Shown here piece after piece: positions 22,582-30,906 of a stretch of 32,628 nucleotides of DNA. The position numbers and the translations under genes were made by a program. A model generated the notes under the pieces. That model saw nothing but the letters and a program-made list of their open reading frames with translations. It had not been told where the DNA came from and did no database searches. The stretch lies in NCBI GenBank assembly GCA_023428265.1, contig JAEYYW010000021.1, positions 1 through 32,628 of the forward strand, given 5' to 3'. How positions within the stretch are numbered: position 1 is the stretch's first letter; each line of letters starts with the position of its first letter. This DNA is from Bacillota bacterium. Its GTDB lineage: Bacteria > Bacillota > Clostridia > Christensenellales > UMGS416.

Positions 22582-22610
22582 TTTACTTTCCGAGCCTGCG
22601 GCTGTATAAT
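22582..22610 (+). promoter_or_regulatory. Promoter of folC-folT
   Basis: TTTACT (22582-22587) and a perfect TATAAT (22605-22610) are separated by 17 nt. It begins directly after the sfsA terminator and leaves a leader of about 45 nt before the TTG start of folC. Confidence 0.6.
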
Positions 22611-22660
22611 ATGCGGCAACGGCGTTATATTTTTCCATGTTTGCGTGCAGGGGAGTATCA

Positions 22661-23956
22661 TTGGATCAACAGGATGTAAAGACCTATCTGGAGCAGGCAA
22701 AAACATTGGGCTCCCGGTTGGGGCTGGAGCGCGTCTCCAGGCTTTGCTCGCTGCTTGGTGATCCGCAGGACAGCCTGCCAACTGTCCATGTGGCCGGCAC
22801 AAACGGCAAGGGCAGCACGGCCAGCATGATTGCCTGCGCGCTCACAGCGGCGGGAGTGCGGTGCGGGCTTTACACCTCCCCCTATCTGAATAACCCCAGA
22901 GAAAGCTTGCGCATTGGCGGAGCGGTGATTCCGCAGGCGGAGTATGATAAAGTCGCGGCCCTTGTCGCGGCGCAGGGCAGGGCAATGGAGCGCTCCGGTG
23001 ATGGGCCGACAGCCTTTGAGCTGGAGACGGCGATCGCCTTTCTATGGTTTCGACAGCAGGGCTGCGCCATGGCTATGATCGAAACGGGGCTGGGCGGCAG
23101 GCTGGACGCTACCAATGTGATCCGGCGCCCCGCCGTGTCGGTGATCACAAGCATCTCCTTTGATCATGTGAACATTCTCGGCGATACTCTGGAGAAAATC
23201 GCCTATGAGAAATGCGGCATTCTCAAACCCGGCGGCCTGGCGGTGAGCGATCCCTGCCAGCCGGAGGAAGCGCTGGCTGTGATCAGCCGGCGGGCGGCCG
23301 AGGAAGGGAACCGCCTGATACTTCCGGATTGGAGTGCCGTTCAGGTGCAGGATACCGGCATGTGGGGCAGCCGCTTTGTGTATGGCGGACTGCCGCTTGC
23401 CATAAGGCTGCCCGGCAGGCACCAGATCCGCAACGCCATCACCGCCGTGGAGGCGCTCAGGGCGCTGGGCCCGGCCTGCGGCATTGCCATTACAGACAGC
23501 CACATCGCAGCCGGCCTTGCCGCCGCGGCAATGCCCCTGCGGCAGGAGTGGGTGGATGGCAGACCGGCCATGCTGCTGGACGGAGCCCACAATCTGGACA
23601 AGCTCACCGCGTTTGCCGACACAATCAAAACCCATCTGGCCGGCCGCAGGGTGATCGCCGTGATGGGCATGCTGAAAGACAAACAATATGAGCCGTCGGT
23701 GGCGCTGATTGCCCGGTTGAGCAGCGGTTTTATCGCCTGTGCGCCGGAAAGCGACCGGGCGCTGGAGAGCCAGACCACAGCGGCAATTGCGCGCCTGCAT
23801 TGCACTGCCGTCGCGGTGGATGATAATGTGGCGCGGGCGGTGGCTCTGGCCCGTGATTGGGCCGGAGCAGATGGCGTGGTTGTGGTGTGCGGTTCGTTTT
23901 ATTTGGCCGGGCCGGCCAGGGCGGCCTTGCGTGGGATTTTTTTTCAGGATGAGTGA
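22661..23956 (+). CDS. folC: Folylpolyglutamate synthase / dihydrofolate synthase
   Basis: FolC adds glutamate to dihydropteroate and to reduced folates using ATP. The Mur-ligase fold is clear: P-loop AGTNGKGST (residues 45-53), LYTSPYL, ETGLGGRLDATNV, SFDHVNILGDTLEKIA and LLDGAHNLDKL. At 431 residues it has the family length. I chose the TTG at 22661, 5 nt after AGGGGAG (22649-22655), giving MDQQDVKTYLEQA, over the ATG at 22637, which has no ribosome site. The folT gene starts 4 nt after its stop, so both belong to one folate salvage and retention operon: import followed by polyglutamylation, which traps folate in the cell. Confidence 0.93.
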   Translation: MDQQDVKTYLEQAKTLGSRLGLERVSRLCSLLGDPQDSLPTVHVAGTNGKGSTASMIACALTAAGVRCGLYTSPYLNNPRESLRIGGAVIPQAEYDKVAALVAAQGRAMERSGDGPTAFELETAIAFLWFRQQGCAMAMIETGLGGRLDATNVIRRPAVSVITSISFDHVNILGDTLEKIAYEKCGILKPGGLAVSDPCQPEEALAVISRRAAEEGNRLILPDWSAVQVQDTGMWGSRFVYGGLPLAIRLPGRHQIRNAITAVEALRALGPACGIAITDSHIAAGLAAAAMPLRQEWVDGRPAMLLDGAHNLDKLTAFADTIKTHLAGRRVIAVMGMLKDKQYEPSVALIARLSSGFIACAPESDRALESQTTAAIARLHCTAVAVDDNVARAVALARDWAGADGVVVVCGSFYLAGPARAALRGIFFQDE

Positions 23957-23959
23957 GAA

Positions 23960-24505
23960 ATGAATAACCAAACCAAAAACATGGTGCTGTCTGCCTTGTT
24001 CATCGCTCTCAGCGTTGTATTGACCAGGCTGCTCTCGCAACAGCTCTTCATTGCCGGCGTGCCGGCCAGCAGGCTGTCAGCCGGGTTTGTGCCGCTGATC
24101 CTGGTGGGGATGATCTGCGGCCCTGTTTGGGGGCTGCTGGCCGGAGCGCTGGCGGATATCGTGGGTTTTTTCGCGTTCCCAAGCGGCATGTATTACCCGC
24201 TGCTCACCGTTACGAGCGCATTGGTGGGTTTTTTGCCCGGCCTGATCGTGCGCATCGGTGTAAAACTGCCGGAATGGCTGAAGACATTGCTGTGTGTGTT
24301 CACCTCACAGATTCTATGTTCGATGCTGCTGCAGACATTTTTCCTGTCAGTCTCATTTGGCAAGGCGTTTGAAGTGCTTTTAGCTCCCCGGGCGATTGTG
24401 GCGCTGGTGATGCTGCCGGTTTATTTTTTGTTGGTGCAAAGCGTTCTCATGGCGCTGCACCGGGGCAGGCTTATCCCGTCCAGGCTGGGTAGCAGGCCGG
24501 AGTAA
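23960..24505 (+). CDS. folT: ECF transporter S component for folate
   Basis: The 181-residue protein is almost entirely hydrophobic, with five to six membrane helices, the size and shape of an S component. Features of the FolT group are visible: SRLSAGFVPLILVGMICGP, GALADIVGFFAFPSG and YYPLLTVTSALVGFLPG. The S component binds the vitamin and docks on a shared EcfT-EcfAA' module, which is not in this window and must be encoded elsewhere. It lies 4 nt downstream of folC, and that neighbourhood supports folate as substrate over other vitamins. GATGAG near 23948 is a weak ribosome site, so coupling to folC is likely. Confidence 0.88.
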   Translation: MNNQTKNMVLSALFIALSVVLTRLLSQQLFIAGVPASRLSAGFVPLILVGMICGPVWGLLAGALADIVGFFAFPSGMYYPLLTVTSALVGFLPGLIVRIGVKLPEWLKTLLCVFTSQILCSMLLQTFFLSVSFGKAFEVLLAPRAIVALVMLPVYFLLVQSVLMALHRGRLIPSRLGSRPE

Positions 24506-24509
24506 TCCG

Positions 24510-24524
24510 CTGCACCCGGTGCAG
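24510..24524. terminator. Short hairpin between convergent folT and clpB (weak)
   Basis: CTGCAC-ccg-GTGCAG forms a 6-bp stem with a 3-nt loop between the folT and clpB stops, which are only 25 nt apart. No T-tract follows on either strand, so the terminator role is uncertain. Confidence 0.3.
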
Positions 24525-24530
24525 AAGCGT

Positions 24531-27125
<2,595 letters not shown>

Positions 27126-27178
27126 TGCTGTCACCTCGTGGGAGTTCATTAGTAGTCAGTAGAGGCCACCATATGGTA

Positions 27179-28150
27179 TTATCGCCCGCCATGGAACCGT
27201 GACACCTTTGCCAGTTCCTGATACAGCTTCTTTTCCTCCTCGGAGAGGGAGGGGGGGTTGACGATCCGTACGGTCAAATACAAGTCGCCTCGCTGCCCCT
27301 GTCTGTTTTTATACCCTTTTCCGGCGATGCGTATCCGGCTGCCGGTTTGCACCCCGGGCGGCACTTTCACCACGATTTCGCCGTCAATGGTTTGAAATGC
27401 GGTTTTCGCGCCCAGCGCCGCTTCCCACGGAGCCAGCTTGATGTCTGTGGTGAGGTCGAGGCCATTGAGCGTGTATTTCCCGCCGTGGAACTTCGCCGCC
27501 ATCAGCAGGTCTCCGCTGCCGCCCTTGCCCGTGCCGGGCTCGCCCTGGCCGGCCAGCCGGATTCGCTCGCCCTCCATCGTGCCAGCCGGGATCGTAAACT
27601 CAATCGTTATGCGCTTGCCGCCTGTTTCCAGCGCGATGCGCTTTTTCGCCCCGTGGAAGGCTTCCTCCACCGTCAGCTCCACGGTCGCCTCCACATCCTG
27701 GCCCCGCATGTCGGTGGAATACTGCCTGCCGGAGCTGAAGATGTCGGCACTGCCCATATTTCCCATGCCGCGCCCGCGGCCAAACAGCATCTCAAAAAAG
27801 TCGGAAAAGCCGCTCTCGCCGCCGGTGAACACAGTGGAGCCGCCGAACCCCTCAAACCCGCCGAAGCCCCGGCCCTGCGCCTGCCCATAACCGTATTTGG
27901 AGGGGTCAAAGTTCATTTGGTCTCCATTGCCGATGTTCTTCCTCAGCTCGTCATACTCCTTGCGGCGCTGTGCGTTGCCAAGCACCTCATAGGCCTCGTT
28001 GACCTTTTTGAACTGCTCCTCGGCTTTTTTGTCATTTGGATGCATATCAGGATGGTATTGCTTGGCCAGCTTGCGAAAGGCCTTCTTGATGTCGGCTTCG
28101 CTGGCAGTTTCGCTCACGCCCAACGTCTTGTAATAATCCTGGTATTGCAT
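27179..28150 (-). CDS. CbpA-like J-domain co-chaperone
   Basis: The 323-residue protein has an N-terminal J domain (about 1-70) with the HPD motif in YHPDMHPNDKKAEEQF, a Gly/Phe-rich linker (about 85-140, GFGGFEGFGG), and two substrate-binding beta domains (from about 165). The Cys-rich zinc finger of true DnaJ is absent, so it is of the CbpA/DnaJ-B type. It stimulates DnaK ATPase and hands over clients, in line with clpB being next in the operon. I chose the start at 28150 (MQYQDYYKTLGV), preceded by AAGGTGA; the frame extends upstream but runs through the CtsR operator and promoter. No dnaK or grpE is present in the window. Confidence 0.93.
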   Translation of the reverse strand: MQYQDYYKTLGVSETASEADIKKAFRKLAKQYHPDMHPNDKKAEEQFKKVNEAYEVLGNAQRRKEYDELRKNIGNGDQMNFDPSKYGYGQAQGRGFGGFEGFGGSTVFTGGESGFSDFFEMLFGRGRGMGNMGSADIFSSGRQYSTDMRGQDVEATVELTVEEAFHGAKKRIALETGGKRITIEFTIPAGTMEGERIRLAGQGEPGTGKGGSGDLLMAAKFHGGKYTLNGLDLTTDIKLAPWEAALGAKTAFQTIDGEIVVKVPPGVQTGSRIRIAGKGYKNRQGQRGDLYLTVRIVNPPSLSEEEKKLYQELAKVSRFHGGR

Positions 28151-28164
28151 GGTTTCACCTTCAA

Positions 28165-28181
28165 TTAGACTATCTTTGACC
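28165..28181 (-). promoter_or_regulatory. Near-consensus CtsR operator
   Basis: On the minus strand it reads GGTCAAAGATAGTCTAA. The published CtsR heptad repeat is RGTCAAA-NAN-RGTCAAA, and this site deviates at one position only (T for A in the second heptad). It covers about +2 to +18 of the predicted cbpA-clpB transcript, a position where repressor binding would block initiation. Confidence 0.75.
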
Positions 28182-28189
28182 AAAATCAT

Positions 28190-28216
28190 TTTATACCATA
28201 TCTTACCCCTTTGCAA
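28190..28216 (-). promoter_or_regulatory. Promoter of the J-protein-clpB operon
   Basis: On the minus strand, TATAAA (28190-28195) is preceded by TGG, giving an extended -10. TTGCAA (28211-28216) is a possible -35 with a short 15-nt spacer. TTGCAA is also the core of a CCCTT-TGC-AAGGG inverted repeat. No CIRCE element was found. Confidence 0.5.
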
Positions 28217-28267
28217 GGGTTTTGTACGCAAATTCATCGCAATAATCAATGTCTCTTTTCACAAAGG

Positions 28268-28294
28268 TGGGGGAGGGGCAGGGGTGAGGGTTTG
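28268..28294 (+). repeat. 27-nt G-rich repeat, copy 1 (possible G-quadruplex)
   Basis: These 27 nt recur identically at 29833-29859. The unit holds four G-runs (5, 4, 4 and 3) separated by 1-3 nt, which fits a canonical intramolecular G-quadruplex. The copies bracket the AT-rich lipoprotein gene. Confidence 0.85.
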
Positions 28295-28323
28295 AGAAGA
28301 ATCCAGCCCACAATAAAAGGATT

Positions 28324-28352
28324 TTGCGAAAGATGGCGAAATAATTAATAAT
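28324..28352 (+). promoter_or_regulatory. Promoter of the AT-rich lipoprotein gene
   Basis: TTGCGA (28324-28329) and AATAAT (28347-28352) are separated by 17 nt, about 25 nt before the ATG. The surrounding AT-rich sequence makes chance matches more likely. Confidence 0.4.
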
Positions 28353-28378
28353 CGAAAACAGAATATGGAGAAATCTTG

Positions 28379-29614
28379 ATGAGAAGAGTATTGGTTAATT
28401 TAATTATCATTGTTATTTGTGCAGCAAATTGCTCTTGTTCGTATGCACCGGTATCGTCATCAATGCAAACGTCATTAAAAACACTGACACCTGAAACTAA
28501 TCAGATCACATACGAGGCAACAACTACATCAAATTCGATTGCCTCTAGCTCGTTGCCAGCAGAATCATCGGCATTATTTTCATCGGTTGCTGAACCTGCT
28601 ACTCCCACACCAGTGCCGGAAGAAACCGACGAAGCGGCAACCACTCCTGACTATTACATTGCTGATCTGAAGAGTGTCGGGTTGTCCAATGAGGAGTATC
28701 GTAAAATCGCTTGCATGCTGTACTCCGCTTCAAATGCGGGCTTGTATATGAAAAACGTTTCAAAGCTGTCAGACAAGGATTATCTGTATTTCTGCTTTTG
28801 GGTTCTGAATGAAATATCCTACAGCGATTTTGGATCCGGTATTGTGATTGATACAGATATGGAGACCAGTGATTGTGTTGTATCTTTAGGGTCAATTCGG
28901 GAAATTCTCTCATCCGCATTTGGGAAAGAGTATTCTTCGAAATATGCCGGCAGTTATGACGATATTGGCATTTATCGCAAAGGGGATCGGTTTCTTTTTT
29001 ATCAGGTTGAAGGCGGTAGTTACGCATATCCTTATGTATACAAGATACAAAGAATTTCAAATAATCGAATAAAGCTATCTATAGATATCGTGACATCCAC
29101 AAACTTTGATTCCACATTCACAGCAAAGGCGGAAGCCATTATAGAGGAAAACAAGGAAAGTATATTCGGTTTTCGGCTCGTCTCAATGAAAAAGACAAGA
29201 GTATCCGAGCCTAGATTCAACATAGTGCAGGCGTCATCAGTTTTATCTCAGACTGATAGTATGAATTTTCATCCTCGCAATGTTCTGGATCGGGATATCA
29301 AAACCATATGGGCATCAAAGCCAGGAAAAGAGCAATGGATCAAAATATCCTCAGGCAGTCCGCAAACAATTACAGGGTTCATCTACAGATTTGACGACTT
29401 CACAGAAGATTCATATGATTTCGCTATTCCTGCACCAATTGAGAGTATTGAGTTCTCTGATGGTACGGTGTTTCGATTGAGAGAGTCAAATGTATATACA
29501 GGGTTTTTTGTTTCTTTTGGCAAGGCCATAAAGACGACCTATATCAAGATCAACATGGTAGGGGAGGATACAGATAAGCTTGGGTACTACCTCGCAGATT
29601 TTATCCCTTATTAG
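28379..29614 (+). CDS. Putative lipoprotein with C-terminal NADase-type glycan-binding-like domain
   Basis: The 411-residue product starts with a lipoprotein-like signal, MRRVLVNLIIIVICAANCSC; Cys20 or Cys18 would be lipidated. A Ser/Thr/Pro-rich linker (about 20-90) follows, then a middle region of unknown fold. The C-terminal 130 residues (SSVLSQ, FHPRNVLDRDIKTIWAS, FSDGTVFRL, YIKINMV) resemble a discoidin-like or NADase-type glycan-binding domain found on clostridial surface proteins. I chose ATG 28379, with GGAGA at 28367-28371, 7 nt upstream. Codon use is clearly AT-richer than in the flanking genes, and identical 27-nt repeats lie on both sides, suggesting acquisition by transfer. It is probably exposed on the cell surface; the ligand is unknown. 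Confidence 0.75.
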   Translation: MRRVLVNLIIIVICAANCSCSYAPVSSSMQTSLKTLTPETNQITYEATTTSNSIASSSLPAESSALFSSVAEPATPTPVPEETDEAATTPDYYIADLKSVGLSNEEYRKIACMLYSASNAGLYMKNVSKLSDKDYLYFCFWVLNEISYSDFGSGIVIDTDMETSDCVVSLGSIREILSSAFGKEYSSKYAGSYDDIGIYRKGDRFLFYQVEGGSYAYPYVYKIQRISNNRIKLSIDIVTSTNFDSTFTAKAEAIIEENKESIFGFRLVSMKKTRVSEPRFNIVQASSVLSQTDSMNFHPRNVLDRDIKTIWASKPGKEQWIKISSGSPQTITGFIYRFDDFTEDSYDFAIPAPIESIEFSDGTVFRLRESNVYTGFFVSFGKAIKTTYIKINMVGEDTDKLGYYLADFIPY

Positions 29615-29623
29615 TTGGCCTGT

Positions 29624-29639
29624 TAGGGGCGGGGTTCTA
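29624..29639 (+). repeat. Partial copy of a G-rich palindromic repeat
   Basis: TAGGGGCGGGGTTCTA here resembles TAGGGGCAGGGTTCCA at 30869-30884, where the second arm of the hairpin is still present. The second arm is missing here, so this looks like a truncated copy. Confidence 0.4.
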
Positions 29640-29640
29640 G

Positions 29641-29760
29641 GTTGCATAGGCGAGAAGCGACCGAAGGACGCGGCCAGCTCATACCCACCCCAGGAAGGCG
29701 GTTTTACTGGGGCACGGGCCGGGACGGAGCCCGGACCCTACTGATGGAGTAGGAGCTGAA
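29641..29760. ncRNA. Candidate structured RNA or structured repeat (multi-branched)
   Basis: The stretch has no credible reading frame but several nested stems on one strand. They are GCGACC/GGACGC (29657-29662 with 29666-29671, A-A mismatch) and a closing stem CAGCTC/GAGCTG (29675-29680 with 29753-29758). The closing stem encloses three hairpins: CCCCAG/CTGGGG (29688-29693 with 29707-29712), CCGGG/CCCGG (29719-29723 with 29730-29734) and CTACT/AGTAG (29738-29742 with 29748-29752). This makes a four-way junction. It matches no RNA family I recognise, and it could equally be read from the minus strand or be part of a repeat. Confidence 0.35.
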
Positions 29761-29779
29761 TCTCTACATGCAAACTTAG

Positions 29780-29807
29780 CCCTTCCCCCAATGCCATGGG
29801 GGAAGGG
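29780..29807. repeat. Palindromic hairpin repeat (REP-like)
   Basis: CCCTTCCCCC (29780-29789) and GGGGGAAGGG (29798-29807) form a perfect 10-bp stem with an 8-nt loop. It runs directly into the second G-rich tract ahead of repeat copy 2. There is no T-tract, so a repetitive element is more likely than a terminator. Confidence 0.65.
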
Positions 29808-29821
29808 GTTGGGGATGAGGG

Positions 29822-29962
29822 TTAGAATGCTCTGGGGGAGGGGCAGGGGTGAGGGTTTGTATATTGGTGGAGAAACAGGATTACCGTCGGAATCATGGAG
29901 TAGTAGCCGGTGAATGTCAAAGCGGCAAGGCTGGCCAGGGCCAATGCCAGCGCTTTCTTCAT
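29822..29962 (-). pseudogene. Signal-peptide remnant of a secreted protein, truncated in a repeat
   Basis: The 46-residue frame starts MKKALALALASLAALTF, a textbook Sec signal peptide (two Lys, then an Ala/Leu-rich core). After about residue 35 the frame enters the 27-nt G-rich repeat, reading NPHPCPSPRAF, and ends. The GC-rich, native-like codons of the signal contrast with the repeat part. This looks like the 5' end of a lost exported-protein gene whose body was removed by repeat insertion or recombination. No clear ribosome site is visible. It may instead be an accidental frame. Confidence 0.45.
29833..29859 (+). repeat. 27-nt G-rich repeat, copy 2 (possible G-quadruplex)
   Basis: Identical to 28268-28294 over 27 nt and in the same orientation. 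It forms the end of the truncated signal-peptide frame on the other strand. Confidence 0.85.
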
Positions 29963-30116
29963 GTGTGTTTCACTGCTTTCCCTTGTGAGGTACAAATGGT
30001 TGTGGGTTCATTATACAGGAATATTTGGGAGGAGTAAAATCAAGGTAGCTGGATCTGGAACTCTGAAGGACTACTTGCCTGATTTCTGCTGTAACATCTG
30101 AGGGAACTCCATTAAT

Positions 30117-30248
30117 GACCTCCTCCTGTCGCCTGTGGGCGACATCCCCCTCCAAGAGGGGGACGAGATAGCTTGGAGAAGAGAGTATTCTACCTTTCTC
30201 GCCTCCCCCCTGGAGGGAGGTGGCTGCCGCAGCAGCCGGAAGGAGGTC
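30117..30248. repeat. Head-to-head pair of double-hairpin repeats (MITE/BIME-like)
   Basis: GACCTCCT (30117-30124) and AGGAGGTC (30241-30248) are perfect terminal inverted repeats. Reading inward, each half carries the same layout. Copy 1 has TGTCGCC/GGCGACA (30127-30133 with 30138-30144), then TCCCCCTC/GAGGGGGA (30145-30152 with 30156-30163), then ACGAG. The reverse complement of the right half gives GGCTGC/GCAGCC, a CCTCCC/GGGAGG stem and GCGAG. So it is about 50 bp in two inverted, diverged copies around an AT-rich centre of about 30 bp. There is no protein-coding capacity. It may be a non-autonomous element or a pair of extragenic palindromes. Confidence 0.65.
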
Positions 30249-30356
30249 TCTTGGTTGGAGCGGGGTCTGCTTCGCCCCATCATGTATTACCTGCTCTGCT
30301 CAATCCTAACGTTAAGAATCGAGTATAGTCCGCCTAATTAACTGAAAAACGGAGAC

Positions 30357-30386
30357 TTATCCCTTATACCCTCATTGCTGTATAAT
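30357..30386 (+). promoter_or_regulatory. Promoter of the AT-rich orphan gene
   Basis: A perfect TATAAT (30381-30386) is preceded after 18 nt by the weak TTATCC (30357-30362). The -10 overlaps the ATG at 30385, so translation must start further downstream. Confidence 0.45.
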
Positions 30387-30423
30387 GAAATGTGTATATT
30401 CTATATGGCTGGTGGTGATGGGA

Positions 30424-30744
30424 ATGCCGCAGGTAAAAATTCAAATCATAAAGATATCTGACATTTCATCTTGTCCCGGAAGGGTAGAGTGTATATTGAA
30501 TGATGCATGGGGTAATCAACATACTTTTAACGAAAAAATACCCATAGTAACCAGTCATAAAATAGACACTAGCAGCGAGTTTCCTCAGGATGGAGTAATC
30601 CGATGTGAAGTGTTGATGGAATGGAGAAATGAAGAGGGGAAGAAAATCATAACTGTCACCACTGAAAATCCGGATCATGTTGAAACGATAAGTGGTATCT
30701 TTGAATTTGATTTGTTTTCGGATCAGGTATTGGATACCTGGTAA
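30424..30744 (+). CDS. Hypothetical AT-rich orphan gene (106 aa)
   Basis: No family is recognised. The product is soluble, without signal or membrane segment, mildly acidic and mostly beta: VKIQIIKISDISSCPGRVEC, then IPIVTSHKID, VIRCEVLMEWRN, ISGIFEFDLF. Single genes with this small all-beta layout are sometimes immunity or antitoxin proteins, but no toxin is adjacent, so this is a guess. I chose ATG 30424, with ATG 30418 as an alternative. The first in-frame ATG at 30385 lies inside the -10 box and cannot be on the transcript. Ribosome binding is weak (GGTGAT). Base composition is AT-rich like the lipoprotein gene to its left and unlike the hydrogenase to its right. A strong terminator follows. 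Confidence 0.5.
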   Translation: MPQVKIQIIKISDISSCPGRVECILNDAWGNQHTFNEKIPIVTSHKIDTSSEFPQDGVIRCEVLMEWRNEEGKKIITVTTENPDHVETISGIFEFDLFSDQVLDTW

Positions 30745-30801
30745 GGAGGGCTGGCAGCATGTACTAGCTATATGTTCTGTTCGTGCCTGAAGAATGAACG
30801 A

Positions 30802-30837
30802 GCCGTCTGCATGGTTGGGCAGACGGCATCCTTTTTT
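30802..30837 (+). terminator. Rho-independent terminator after the orphan gene
   Basis: GCCGTCTGC (30802-30810) pairs perfectly with GCAGACGGC (30819-30827), an 8-nt loop between, followed by a run of six T (30832-30837). Confidence 0.9.
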
Positions 30838-30870
30838 GTTCACGACCAATATGTGTGGGGGCTCTCGGTA

Positions 30871-30894
30871 GGGGCAGGGTTCCATACCTGTCCC
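30871..30894. repeat. G-rich palindromic repeat, fuller copy
   Basis: GGGCAGG and CCTGTCCC (30887-30894) form an imperfect stem (one bulged A) around GTTCCATA. The left half resembles 29624-29639. It lies just past the end of the hydrogenase gene and could help terminate it, although no T-tract is present. Confidence 0.4.
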
Positions 30895-30906
30895 AGTGAG
30901 ATGCAG

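Noticed and set aside
28268..30248. Repeats as a CRISPR array
   Set aside because: The copies are few, of different types and unevenly spaced, and no cas gene is present.
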